A DNA stretch of 64,000 nucleotides, taken from positions 1,956,142 through 2,020,141 of the forward strand of contig NZ_CP085524.1 in NCBI RefSeq assembly GCF_004353525.1, written 5' to 3'. Both the position numbers and the translations under genes were made by a program. The notes beneath the pieces are model-generated. The model was not told the origin of the DNA. It searched no databases and saw only the letters and a list, made by a program, of their open reading frames with translations. The stretch comes from Zhaonella formicivorans (GTDB taxonomy: Bacteria; Bacillota; DUOV01; Zhaonellaceae). Every line of letters starts with the position of its first letter. The first letter of the stretch is position 1. Below, one piece after another: positions 15,650 through 24,032 of this stretch.

Positions 15650-17005
15650 TTACATCGGGGGTTTTTGCTCACCAGTTTCAATAGGATTATTTTTATCAGA
15701 ACTCCACTCATACCAACCACCATCATAAACGGAAATATTCGGCCAACCCATTACATAAGCATAAAACCAGACTTCTGCAGCCCTCCAACCCGTTCCGCAG
15801 TAAAAAGCTATTTTTTTATCAGGTGTAATACCCCACTCTTTCCAAAACGCCTGTATTTCAGCCGCATTGCGCATGGTCTGGTCAATATTTCTGTAATCTT
15901 TTATGTCATGGCCCCAAACATCACCAGGTATTCTCCCCTTTGGCTTAATGTAGCTATAACCACTGGTCTCCCCGATCTGTTCAGCCCAGCTGCGTATACT
16001 AACCAAGCACCCATTGGGATCTTTTAAAAGTTCTTTTGCTTCGGGCATATCGATTATATATTCCGGATGGGCAGGCGTAGGCTTGCCAAAGTCAGTAACA
16101 GGTTTTTTCGGATTAGAACCTGTTTCGATCTCGAATCCCGCATTTTTCCATGCTTCAAAGCCGCCATTTAAAATGCGAACATCCTCCACACCCATGTACA
16201 TCATGATTAAGGCTACTCTGGCTGCAGGGGTGGTATCAGCAGAATATAGAACCACAGTGGTATCATGGGTTATTCCGTTGTTTAAAAGCATTTTCTCCAG
16301 CTCTTTGTCGGACAGCCTGTTCCATAAAGGTTCCGATTCAACTTCGTCAGTATTGATATGAACAGCTCCGGGGATATGCCCTTTCTTATAATCTTCTCCT
16401 TGACCCCAACTTACTTCAAAAAGTTTATACCCTTTGCCGGGGTAAGTTTCAGGGTTCTTTCCATTTATTAGATCGTTTACCCAGGCAGGATGAACTAATT
16501 TGGAGTAATTAGGCAAGCTTTCCATGGGCAAATCTTTGTTTTTAGCCCACTCAGACGCACCACCCTTGTAGATATAGATATTTTTGTATCCCAGTTCTTT
16601 TAAAGCGCCTGCCATGGCTTCACTATTGCCCTTATCCACATCATAGATGACAATATTTTTATCCGCAGTGATCCCTTTTGTCTTCAACGTATCTGTAAGA
16701 GTTTGCTTATTCATCTTCTTGAGCCAGGGATAGGGGAAATCTACCGCCCCCCTGATGTGACCTCCTCGTTCAAGCCCATCCAAAGCCCAGCCTATGTAAG
16801 CGGCTTCATCCCTAATGTCCACAATAACAAAATCTTTATCATCCAATTTTGTTTTTAATTCCTCAGCAGTAATTACCGAAAATTTTTCCGCTTGCTCTCC
16901 CGTTTGATCTGTTTTCACTGTGTCACCCGATTGAGAACAACCGAAAAGAAAAAGGCTGGCTACAAGGAGAAAAATATATAATTTTCTGCTAATTACGGAA
17001 GTCAT
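15650..17005 (-). CDS. Extracytoplasmic triple-rhodanese lipoprotein (sulfurtransferase-like)
   Basis: About 451 residues from the ATG at 17005; AAAGGATG fits this start better than the ATG three codons earlier. A lipoprotein signal ends in LFLFGCSQS (acylated Cys 23). Three rhodanese modules follow. In the first two the catalytic cysteine is absent (IYDVDKGN and LYSADTTPA at the active loop). The third has FYCGTGWRAAE with Cys near residue 403. Rhodaneses carry sulfur as a persulfide, so only the last module can do so here. It ends the minus-strand cluster with the selenorhodanese-like gene and two glycosyltransferases, and is anchored outside the membrane. Confidence 0.87.
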   Translation of the reverse strand: MTSVISRKLYIFLLVASLFLFGCSQSGDTVKTDQTGEQAEKFSVITAEELKTKLDDKDFVIVDIRDEAAYIGWALDGLERGGHIRGAVDFPYPWLKKMNKQTLTDTLKTKGITADKNIVIYDVDKGNSEAMAGALKELGYKNIYIYKGGASEWAKNKDLPMESLPNYSKLVHPAWVNDLINGKNPETYPGKGYKLFEVSWGQGEDYKKGHIPGAVHINTDEVESEPLWNRLSDKELEKMLLNNGITHDTTVVLYSADTTPAARVALIMMYMGVEDVRILNGGFEAWKNAGFEIETGSNPKKPVTDFGKPTPAHPEYIIDMPEAKELLKDPNGCLVSIRSWAEQIGETSGYSYIKPKGRIPGDVWGHDIKDYRNIDQTMRNAAEIQAFWKEWGITPDKKIAFYCGTGWRAAEVWFYAYVMGWPNISVYDGGWYEWSSDKNNPIETGEQKPPM

Positions 17006-17081
17006 TGGTATCATCCTTTCTACTCATTATAGTAACTTCCTAACCTGATTCGTCTTTCTGCAATCCGCCGGTTAATAAAAA

Positions 17082-17855
17082 CTACTCATGTATCATGCTG
17101 TTTTCATTCTTTGCTTTTTCCTTATATAGTTCCGATATAGTTCCGGCATATTTGTGAATCATTTTTTCTGCAAAAAGGTAAGACTGCAGTCTGTTTGCAA
17201 ACCTATACTTTTTAGCTGTACCAACATGGTAAAAGAATAGCAAATCTTCCCAGGTATCTACATCCCCTTTCTCTTCCAACAAGCTGACAGCTAACCCGGC
17301 GTTACGAGCCTTTTCCAGTGTCTGAAACAGTACATAGCCCGTCCCCCACCGGATATCCTGAAACAGAACTGTATGCACCTCCTTTAAACCAAGTAAATAA
17401 TAACCCCCGTCAAGAGCAGGCCCCAAAACAATATCACAGCTGTCTAATTCCTTAAAAACCCTTAAAATAGTATCAGAAGTAATATCAGGGGTGTCCGTGC
17501 CGATCACTGCCAGGCGATCATGGTTCTGAAGAACTTGACGGCAGGCGTCATCAAGCCTTTGCCCCAGATCACCTTCTGCCTGGGGACGCACTTCAAACAA
17601 ACCCAACTGCTCAGAGGTGAAACCCAAACCCGGGAAACCAAGTTCAGCCAAATGCTTTTCCCTAAAAAGCTCCGGACTGCCCCCGGTATAGTAAAGGTAA
17701 CACTTGATACCTGTTTCCCTCAACATCTTCCCGATATCCAACAAACACGCCATCTGAAAAGCCGCACATTCCGCCCCCGATAGTTTTTCCATTAACCTGG
17801 TTTTGCTTATTCCCGGCAAAGGGACTTTGCTCATCACAATTACTGCCGGAAACAT
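17082..17855 (-). CDS. TIGR04282-type glycosyltransferase (rSAM/selenodomain-associated transferase 1)
   Basis: 257 residues with a CofC/GT-A-like nucleotidyl-binding fold. The start VIVMSKVPLPGISKTRL, the DxD-like AVIGTDTPDI, LGPALDGGYYLLGL and a DIRWGT segment are typical of the DUF2064/TIGR04282 family. That family was named for frequent neighbourhood with radical SAM/selenodomain proteins, and is found with its partner TIGR04283. The partner gene lies immediately upstream and overlaps by 16 bp. Donor and acceptor sugars are unknown. Confidence 0.85.
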   Translation of the reverse strand: MFPAVIVMSKVPLPGISKTRLMEKLSGAECAAFQMACLLDIGKMLRETGIKCYLYYTGGSPELFREKHLAELGFPGLGFTSEQLGLFEVRPQAEGDLGQRLDDACRQVLQNHDRLAVIGTDTPDITSDTILRVFKELDSCDIVLGPALDGGYYLLGLKEVHTVLFQDIRWGTGYVLFQTLEKARNAGLAVSLLEEKGDVDTWEDLLFFYHVGTAKKYRFANRLQSYLFAEKMIHKYAGTISELYKEKAKNENSMIHE

Positions 17856-18538
17856 GATATTTGGTTCCTTTTCGAAGAATACATTTTAGCCAAACTGTCA
17901 GGTGATACTCCAAGGTAAAACAATAGCTTCAGTTTTTGCATCAAGAGCAACGTCCTCAAGGGACCTTGTTCTTTAAAACGCCGGGAGCTGGTAATAATCT
18001 TTGCCGATAGTACTTTTGCAGCAGAATAGCGGCGCAGCTTTTGAGATAAAGAGAGATCTTCCATCAAAGGAATATCCGGAAAACCACCATTGGATATGAA
18101 AAACTGTCGTTCACAAAAAATTCCTTGATCTCCGAAGCAGATGCTGAAGACTTTGGCTCTCAGCCTTGAAGCAGCTGCTGTTATCTGAAAAAAGGGAGTG
18201 TCTTCATCAAAAGATAAGGTGCAGCACCCCCACTTGTGACCTGATTGTACGGCTGCGCGCATCTCAGCAAAAGCCGTTTTTTCTACAATTGAATCGGCAT
18301 GCAGGAAAAAGAAAATATCCCCTGTTGCCGTTTCAGCACCGACATTTAACTGCTTGCCGCGCCCCTTGGAGGTACAGATAAACTTGACAGGATACGAGGC
18401 GCAAATTTTTGAGGTATTATCACTACTGCCGCCGTCGCTGACCACTATTTCCAGACCCGGCATACCTGCCAACTGTTTCAAAGTGCGGCCAATATTTTTT
18501 TCCTCATTATATGTAGGTATAATGACGGAAATATTCAC
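17840..18538 (-). CDS. TIGR04283-type GT2 glycosyltransferase (rSAM/selenodomain-associated transferase 2)
   Basis: About 232 residues from the GTG at 18538, which has AAAGGATGG upstream and places the strand ISVIIPTYNEEKN at the N-terminus as usual for GT2 enzymes. VSDGGSSDNT, FFLHADS and a QGIFC segment support this assignment. An in-frame TTG at 18655, directly after the rhodanese stop with GGAG upstream, would add 39 atypical residues. Its family co-occurs with TIGR04282, as here. Together the two transferases may build or modify a small glycosylated product of the cluster; this is inference. Confidence 0.83.
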   Translation of the reverse strand: MNISVIIPTYNEEKNIGRTLKQLAGMPGLEIVVSDGGSSDNTSKICASYPVKFICTSKGRGKQLNVGAETATGDIFFFLHADSIVEKTAFAEMRAAVQSGHKWGCCTLSFDEDTPFFQITAAASRLRAKVFSICFGDQGIFCERQFFISNGGFPDIPLMEDLSLSQKLRRYSAAKVLSAKIITSSRRFKEQGPLRTLLLMQKLKLLFYLGVSPDSLAKMYSSKRNQISCFRQ

Positions 18539-18655
18539 TGCCTGCCATCCTTTCAGACTGTCTGCCAATAGATGCAGTGTTGCCGTCGTAGCACCGGCAG
18601 CACACTGAAATTCATTGCAAACATAAGCAAAAAGTTTTCGGGCCTTAAAAGCCAA

Positions 18656-19630
18656 CTATTTCTCCATCGGCATGCTGGGATCTCCGCCCCATTCATAGAT
18701 TGAGCCCTCGTAGTTTCTAACTTTCTCAAAGCCAACGGCTCTGAGGATCATGGATGTATATCCTGATCTGATTCCCATAGTTCAGTAAACTGTAAAGTCA
18801 TCTTCCGGCTTTACGCCATAAGACGCCATAATATTTTTAATTTCTTCCGGGCTTTTAGGAGTACCATTTTTGTTTAAAAGGTCCAACCAAAGCATATTAA
18901 CAGCACCCTTAATATGGCCTCCTCTTGGCTCTCCTGCCTTTTGAGAACCTTTAAATTCTTCCTCTGTCCTGACATCAATTAAGACTTGTTTACCTAAATT
19001 GTTAAAGACATACTCCTTTGTTGCAGCATAGCTTTCATCATAATCTTTAAGCACTACGCCTGTTATTGGTTTCGGTTCCGCTACTTCATCGGTAACCTCA
19101 TAGCCAAGCTCTTTCCAGTAGGAAAGACCGCCAACCAGCAGTTTGACATTATCCAATCCTGCCATTTTTAACTGCCACACTGCTCTGCCGTCTGCGCCGG
19201 GACCCCTAAATACATCAGAATAGAAGACAACAGTTTTCTTATTGTCAATACCAAGGGATTCCAGAGTTTTTTTCAAATCCTCTTTGTTTTTTATCGTTCC
19301 CCAGCCCGGATCCCCGGGCTTTCCGATTTTGTCCGAAAACGCATGGAGTCCGATACCGATAGCTCCGGGAATATGTTCCTTGGCATATATATCCGGTTTA
19401 TTGCAATCCAACAAAACCAGATCTTCTCTCCCCAGCAATTTTTTTAACTGCTGCGGAGTAATTAAAAAATCATTGTTCTTATATACTGAGATATCAAACT
19501 CACCGGCAGGAACTTCACTTTCTTTAGCAGTATTATTAACGCATCCTGCCGACCCCAAAGCGATGCTGAGCAAAACAAATATAATAACTAATAAGTGTTT
19601 GACTTTAAAAGTCCTCTGCAAATTTTTCAC
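18656..19630 (-). CDS. Two-domain rhodanese lipoprotein with UGA (selenocysteine) at the catalytic cysteine
   Basis: The frame from 19630 encodes a lipoprotein signal (lipobox SAGC) and two rhodanese domains. At 18782-18784 it meets TGA exactly where the active-site Cys belongs (FTVY-TGA-TMGIRSGY), then stays open for 41 more codons of good rhodanese sequence (SMILRAVGFEKVRNYEGS, YEWGGDPSMP) to a TAG at 18656. Read through as selenocysteine, the product is 324 residues with Sec 283. The first domain has no Cys at its loop (FYSDVFRG). A hairpin in the bacterial SECIS position follows the UGA. Selenium genes lie nearby. A recent nonsense mutation is the alternative, but the exact position argues against it. 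Confidence 0.82.
18746..18768 (-). promoter_or_regulatory. Bacterial SECIS-like hairpin after the rhodanese UGA
   Basis: Nucleotides 14-36 after the UGA fold as GAUCA/UGAUC then GGAU/AUCC around AUAC, with one bulged A. With the inner pairs open, the apical loop begins GG at nucleotide 19. This fits the known bSECIS model of a loop with an early G about 16-37 nt from the UGA. Confidence 0.6.
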
Positions 19631-20318
19631 CTTCTTTTCTCTTTTTGTCTTTCCAAATATTTTTAAATAAAATAATCAATGTACTCAGGGCAAACAGCAA
19701 CAATAAACCTGTAACAAAAGTCTTGACCGTACCTACCAACATCCCTCCAATATAAGAGTAAATAATTGTTGCCGGAAGCTGACCAATGCCTGTGGCAATG
19801 AAAAACGGCCCAAAACCCATTGAAGTCAGTCCCGCAGCATAACTTACAATGTCAAAGGAAATAAACGGCAACAGCCTGGCAATTAATATAGCATACTTCC
19901 CGTAGTGGGCAAAAAAATCGTCCACTTTTTGCAGGGCGGTCCGGGAAGTGAGTTTTTCCACCGCATCCCTTCCCAAAAAACGGGCAATATAGAAGCAAAG
20001 TGCAGCGCCCGCCATTGCACTGGACCAAGACAATATAGTACCCTTTACCCAACCGAAAAGACCCGCATTAGCAAAAGTAATGATAAAGGCAGGTAACGGA
20101 GCCGCTACAGACTGAAAGACCATCAGCAGAAAAGATACGATAGGGGCCCAAATACCGAAGCCCAGTATATAGTCCCTGACTAACTCCACATCCACATTGC
20201 TGAGTATAAAAAATGCCTGGTTGACATTTATCTTTATAATTGGGACAAAATAATACAAACATCCTATGATCGACAATGCCAGCAACTTGCCTTTATAGCC
20301 TTTTAATATCTTATTTAT
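19605..20318 (-). CDS. TVP38/TMEM64 (SNARE-associated/DedA-like) membrane protein
   Basis: About 238 residues with five to six membrane segments. The family core is recognisable: APLPAFIITFANAGLFGWVKG, GAALCFYIARFLGRDAVEKL and ARLLPFISFDIVSYAAGLTSM. Family members are implicated in lipid or small-molecule transport, without a settled substrate. The start is unusual. GGAGG at 20328-20332 is followed by no in-frame ATG, GTG or TTG; AUA at 20318 is the best-spaced codon. A TTG at 20429 lies inside the upstream radical SAM gene. It overlaps the UGA-rhodanese gene by 26 bp, so the two are coupled. Confidence 0.78.
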   Translation of the reverse strand: MNKILKGYKGKLLALSIIGCLYYFVPIIKINVNQAFFILSNVDVELVRDYILGFGIWAPIVSFLLMVFQSVAAPLPAFIITFANAGLFGWVKGTILSWSSAMAGAALCFYIARFLGRDAVEKLTSRTALQKVDDFFAHYGKYAILIARLLPFISFDIVSYAAGLTSMGFGPFFIATGIGQLPATIIYSYIGGMLVGTVKTFVTGLLLLFALSTLIILFKNIWKDKKRKEGEKFAEDF

Positions 20319-20370
20319 ATCAAAGCACCTCCAGTTTTTACTATGTTGGCTTAAGTTCCTAAAAGGCACT

Positions 20371-21378
20371 TTATTTTTTTGAAAATATTTTTGACGGACC
20401 TGATAATATTTTCCATTCGGCTTCTGCAAAAATTTGTTTACATTTTTCTACGGTGAAGCCCCGGCTCACAGAAGTTTCCTGTTCAGTATCCCTGGGGTTT
20501 GAACCCATCTCAGCCCAAATTAAATTTGCCCCGGCAGATGCCCCTAAAACATTAGGCTCATGTGTACAATTACCTGGAACACTGTAACCCATGGCTAATC
20601 GGACCACAGCCAGAATATGGGCCATTTTGGCTTCACTGACTATGCCGTACTTACTAAGCTGGGTATTTGGTATGGGAATCCTCCTGGCAGCCCCACTGTA
20701 ACAAGGTTGAGCTTCCCTGGTAATCAAAGTCTTCTCAACCAGCTCTGCCACAGAGTGCTCCGGACCAACCGGTTCCACACAGGTTCCTAAAAGAAGTCCT
20801 GCATCCCTGGCTGCCCGGAAAGTCTTTAAACGCATTTCCTGCTTGATAGCTGTTACCATGCCTTCTCCCAACCTTAAAGCATGGTAAACGCCGGAAAACC
20901 CTGCTTCTTTCAGCAGCACCGCCTGCTCATAATCAAAATCGCCTATGTTGGCAACCATAATGGTTTCAGGCTGCAGATTTGAACGCACTGCTTTTCCAAC
21001 CCTTATAAAATTTTCAAACGGGAAATTGGCTGTAGCCATTAAGTAAACGGCATTTGCACCTGCTTTTTCGAATGCCAGGCATTTTTCTACAATCTCTTCC
21101 AGCGGCGCCACCTTGTGTTCCTTAAAAATCCCGTTGGAAGCCGCAAATGAGCAAAATGCACAGTTTTTAGGACACGGTGCCAGATTTAAGCCCACCTGCC
21201 CGTGGATCTCCGCATAGCCTTCATTTGCTGATTCGCTCATCTTTCTGGACGCACACTGTACTAAAAAAGATTCCTCTGAAAAAAGAGGCAGGGAAAATAA
21301 TTGGGCAATCTCTTCCCCTGAGATCAATTGTCCGTCCAGAGCTTTATTAATAATTCCATGAACATTTAAATTGCTCAA
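20371..21378 (-). CDS. Radical SAM enzyme, BioB/HydE-like fold
   Basis: 335 residues from the TTG at 21378 (GGGAG six bases upstream). The [4Fe-4S]-AdoMet motif is CPKNCAFC at residues 69-76. Later features are MATANFPFE, MVANIGDFD, LRLGEGM and GTCVEPVGPEH, like biotin-synthase-type (BATS) enzymes. A late Cys/His segment GNCTHEPNVLGASAGANLIWAE may bind an auxiliary group. It is not the ArsS/TIGR04167 radical SAM that usually accompanies the two glycosyltransferase families, so the reaction is open. Neighbours on both sides are on the same strand. Confidence 0.83.
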   Translation of the reverse strand: MSNLNVHGIINKALDGQLISGEEIAQLFSLPLFSEESFLVQCASRKMSESANEGYAEIHGQVGLNLAPCPKNCAFCSFAASNGIFKEHKVAPLEEIVEKCLAFEKAGANAVYLMATANFPFENFIRVGKAVRSNLQPETIMVANIGDFDYEQAVLLKEAGFSGVYHALRLGEGMVTAIKQEMRLKTFRAARDAGLLLGTCVEPVGPEHSVAELVEKTLITREAQPCYSGAARRIPIPNTQLSKYGIVSEAKMAHILAVVRLAMGYSVPGNCTHEPNVLGASAGANLIWAEMGSNPRDTEQETSVSRGFTVEKCKQIFAEAEWKILSGPSKIFSKK

Positions 21379-21411
21379 GATAATCTCCCTTCCATTACAA
21401 AAATAAAACAA

Positions 21412-21834
21412 CTATGCAGGCATAGCCACCTTAAGCTCCTCAAACAAGTCATATAAGATGCCTGCAGCCTGAGCAGTTATTTTTTTGCAGCCTTGGTTGG
21501 TAGCCCTCTCTAAAACACCCTGTTTTTTGCGCAGGACTCGGCAGCATGATGAGCCAAAAGCCTTGACAAAATTGTCATGGAGTTGACAGGCCGGCTTTGC
21601 TTTTAAAGATACGCCTTTGCGCTGCTGAATAATGCCTAAGGCCATTTCACATCCGACCAGAGCGCCGCAGGTGCATCCGGCACCCATCCCTTCACGGAAA
21701 AAATGAGCCGAAGCTATTACATCGGGGCTTATCTCCAGAGCCCAAAGATCATTAGCAGCCAGTAAAACACTTTGGCAGCAATTATACCCTTTCGCAAAGT
21801 AGTTGGCAGCTTTCTCCTGCATTGTACTTTTCAC
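21412..21834 (-). CDS. C_GCAxxG_C_C family protein
   Basis: 140 residues from the GTG at 21834 (GGGAGGGC upstream). Motifs are YNCCQSVLLAA near residue 18, GMGAGCTCGALVGCEMALG near 50, and GSSCCRVL near 94. The family is a proposed redox or metal-binding protein of unknown function. It overlaps the preceding membrane protein gene by about 50 bp, so translation is likely coupled. A second family member ends the first operon of the window at 13319. Confidence 0.8.
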   Translation of the reverse strand: MKSTMQEKAANYFAKGYNCCQSVLLAANDLWALEISPDVIASAHFFREGMGAGCTCGALVGCEMALGIIQQRKGVSLKAKPACQLHDNFVKAFGSSCCRVLRKKQGVLERATNQGCKKITAQAAGILYDLFEELKVAMPA

Positions 21835-22789
21835 CGTTAGCCCTCCCTTTCACATGCCCGTTTTTCAACCAAATCCAGCCTCCCCAGAGGCTTGCCATAC
21901 TGACAACCAACGCAAATAAAACAGAAGCAGTCATAGCCCCGGCCTTGGTGACTCCCAGGTAGGAAAACAATGCAACATATGCTCCTTCTCTGGTCCCATA
22001 GCCGTTAATACCAATTGGAATCATGGCTGCCACAGAAGTGGCGGGAATTAAAACGCAGGCCTGCACTAAATTTACCTGGGTAATATTTAAAGCCATGAAT
22101 AAGCTGTAGTTGACCATCACTACGCAAAACTGAAAAACCACCGACCAGGCCAAAGCTTTAAATAAGGGTATATGGCTCTTTCTCATTCTTTTACCATGGC
22201 TGCTGAAACATTCTAGAAATTTAACACACCGCGGAAATGCTTTGCATAACCTTGTTAAAACATCAAGCATTTTGGGATAGAGAATTATAAATAATAAAAG
22301 CAAACTCAATAAAACCATAGCCAGGAAAAACAATGCCAAATTAGGAACATTTATTCCGGCGAAAGGAATCGCCAGTAAGGCCAGCAGCGACAGACCCAAA
22401 GTTGCCAAAATCCTCTCTACTGCCACAGAAGCAGTGGCACCTGTCAAGTCATTGGCATATTTCCCGCTCCAGTAAATCCGCAAAGCATCTCCCCCGATAC
22501 TTGAAGGTAAAAAATTATTAAAAAACAATCCTGCCCAATAAGCCTGCCATAAGACCTTAAAAGGCATGTCAAGTCCGGCAGCTTTACCAACAAGCTGCCA
22601 CTTATAAGCGCTGACTAAGACGGAAACTATAACCCATAAAAATGCCACAATAATCCATCCTGTTTTAGCTCCGCTTAAGAGCACAGCTACTTGAGCCCAT
22701 TCTATGCTCATAACAAGCCAAGCTATAAGCGCCAGAGAAATAGTAAATTTGAAAATTATAACTTTATGCTTTTTTGTAACGTTTTTCAC
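21782..22789 (-). CDS. YbhN/UPF0104 lysylphosphatidylglycerol-synthase-type membrane protein
   Basis: 335 residues with about eight transmembrane segments. Characteristic stretches are FFNNFLPSSIGGDALRIYW, the GATASVAVERILATLGLS region, and IPIGINGYGTREGAYVALFSYLG. This is the flippase-like membrane half of MprF-type proteins without the aminoacyl transferase domain. It may move a lipid-linked product across the membrane. As first gene of the minus-strand cluster it likely has its promoter in 22790-23015. Confidence 0.82.
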   Translation of the reverse strand: MKNVTKKHKVIIFKFTISLALIAWLVMSIEWAQVAVLLSGAKTGWIIVAFLWVIVSVLVSAYKWQLVGKAAGLDMPFKVLWQAYWAGLFFNNFLPSSIGGDALRIYWSGKYANDLTGATASVAVERILATLGLSLLALLAIPFAGINVPNLALFFLAMVLLSLLLLFIILYPKMLDVLTRLCKAFPRCVKFLECFSSHGKRMRKSHIPLFKALAWSVVFQFCVVMVNYSLFMALNITQVNLVQACVLIPATSVAAMIPIGINGYGTREGAYVALFSYLGVTKAGAMTASVLFALVVSMASLWGGWIWLKNGHVKGRANGEKYNAGESCQLLCERV

Positions 22790-23015
22790 TAAAAACCACC
22801 TTATCTTTATAGCACCCTATGTAAAGGATCCGTTAAGCATTCTTATTTTTAATCCCGAATTTATGATAATGGCGTTTTACTTATTAGTCCAATAAAATAA
22901 TTTTATGTCTACGTGTACTATGATAAGTATTTTTTTGATTATTCCGTTGTGCAAATGATTAATGCATATTACACCGGCCAATAATAATAATGCATGAAAG
23001 TTAGGAGGTGATTTT

Positions 23016-23237
23016 ATGGAAGCCGGAGTACGAAACAATTTACACGGCGAAATCGAATCTATTAAATCTGATGGATTAATGGCGCAGGTAACCATGTGAG
23101 TTGGCGGCTGAGGGGCTGATTCACCCCGACTCACGTCCGTGATGACGCGAGACAGCTTGGAAGATGCGGGCTTCAAACAAGGCGATAAAGTTGATGCTTT
23201 GGTAAAAGCTATTAATGTGGTTTTTGTAAAGCATTAA
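23016..23237 (+). CDS. Mop/TOBE-like molybdate-binding protein with two in-frame UGA codons
   Basis: After TTAGGAGGTGATTTT an ATG at 23016 opens a 73-residue frame that is continuous except for TGA at codons 28 and 32. It reads RNNLHGEIESIKSDGLMAQV, then TM-U-VGG-U-GADSPRLTS, then VMTRDSLEDAGFKQGDKVDALVKAINVV. The flanks match small Mop proteins (RNQLKG.., MAQV, T.DS.EE.G.K.GD.V.A..KA). Relative to ordinary Mop sequences the middle has about five extra residues around the second UGA. Both interruptions are UGA, never UAA or UAG, and hairpins follow each. This supports a selenoprotein with a UxxxU motif. A decayed mop gene is the alternative. Confidence 0.68.
23096..23150 (+). promoter_or_regulatory. 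SECIS-like structures spanning the two UGA codons of the Mop gene
   Basis: GUGAGU at 23096-23101 pairs with ACUCAC at 23129-23134, enclosing GGGG/CCCC (23112-23127) whose loop starts 17 nt after the first UGA. CGUC/GACG at 23134-23147 encloses CGUGAU about 27 nt after the second UGA. The folds are hand-drawn. Confidence 0.5.
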
Positions 23238-23245
23238 TGAAAAAA

Positions 23246-23278
23246 GGAAGCAGCAGAGTCAAGTGTACTGCTGCTTCC
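23246..23278. terminator. Shared bidirectional terminator between the Mop gene and yedF
   Basis: GGAAGCAGCAG and CTGCTGCTTCC form a perfect 11-bp stem, with TTTT on the plus side and an A-run on the other. It lies between the convergent ends of the Mop and YedF genes. Confidence 0.88.
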
Positions 23279-23294
23279 TTTTAAGCTTACTATA

Positions 23295-23879
23295 CTATAT
23301 ACTAATAATTTTTGTTGTTTCGTTTATCTTCTCCACTATAGCATACATATTGGAAATCGAACCGACGCATAACTTTTCTTTAAGGTGAAAAAAATCTAAG
23401 CAGGTCCCACAGGCCAGCAGTTCTGTCCCTTTTTTCTCCAGAGCCTTTAATTCAGCTAATACCGGCGAACCTTCGCAGACCAGCTTCACTCCGGAGTTCA
23501 TAAAAATTAACACACCGGGTGCGTCTTCACTTTCAGCCAGACTGTACAACAAACTGCGAATAAGAACTGAGCCCAGCTCGTCGTCCCCTTTTCCCAATTT
23601 ATCAGAAGTAATTAAATATGCCGAATTGCTGGCGGTCTTACAGCATTTGTCCTCTGCAGCCAGTATGCCTTTACTGATATGAATGTAATAATCACATCCC
23701 TGCTCTTCTACCCTAACTAGGCAATTTTGACTTTGAGCAAACCTCACTACATTGTCTCTGGCCGCTTCGTTATTCACAATAGTGACTAATTCTCCTGCCT
23801 CCATCTCCTCCAATGCCTTTTTTGTTGTGATTACCGGCCCGGGACACGATACGCCCCTCATGTCCAATTGTTTATCCAT
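23295..23879 (-). CDS. yedF: YedF, selenium-metabolism sulfurtransferase-like protein
   Basis: 194 residues. The N-terminal TusA-like domain has the active Cys in RGVSCPGPVITTKKAL (Cys 11). A DsrE-like C-terminal domain holds LGSVLIRSLLYSLAES and a CGTCLDFF motif. This two-domain form (TIGR03527) is a marker of selenium-using bacteria and is thought to handle reactive Se or S, though its reaction is not settled. A long hairpin and a tRNA-Lys-like remnant lie upstream. It shares a terminator with the convergent UGA-containing Mop gene. Confidence 0.92.
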   Translation of the reverse strand: MDKQLDMRGVSCPGPVITTKKALEEMEAGELVTIVNNEAARDNVVRFAQSQNCLVRVEEQGCDYYIHISKGILAAEDKCCKTASNSAYLITSDKLGKGDDELGSVLIRSLLYSLAESEDAPGVLIFMNSGVKLVCEGSPVLAELKALEKKGTELLACGTCLDFFHLKEKLCVGSISNMYAIVEKINETTKIISI

Positions 23880-23927
23880 TCTATCTCACCCCCTCCATCC
23901 TTATTTAGTTACTAGGTTAGTTTTAAT

Positions 23928-23998
23928 AAAAAACGGAACCATGACCCCCTCTGCCTCTTTATTCTAGATAACTAATCAGCAGGGAATGTCCGGTTCCG
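23928..23998 (-). terminator. Long hairpin with U-run upstream of yedF
   Basis: CGGAACC (minus strand, 23998 downward) pairs with GGTTCCG ending at 23934. Inner helices CCCTGC with GCAG-AGGG, and TTAT/ATAA, make a ~65-nt stem followed by six U. It could be the terminator of the upstream tRNA-like transcript or an attenuator in front of yedF, whose start is about 50 bp further on. Confidence 0.6.
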
Positions 23999-24032
23999 CT
24001 AGCCGGCAATAGGAGAAAGTCAAATGAAATAA

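Noticed and set aside
22877-23176. 99-residue minus-strand frame over the Mop gene
   Set aside because: It is a shadow frame. The plus-strand reading has the ribosome binding site and family homology, interrupted only by two UGA codons.
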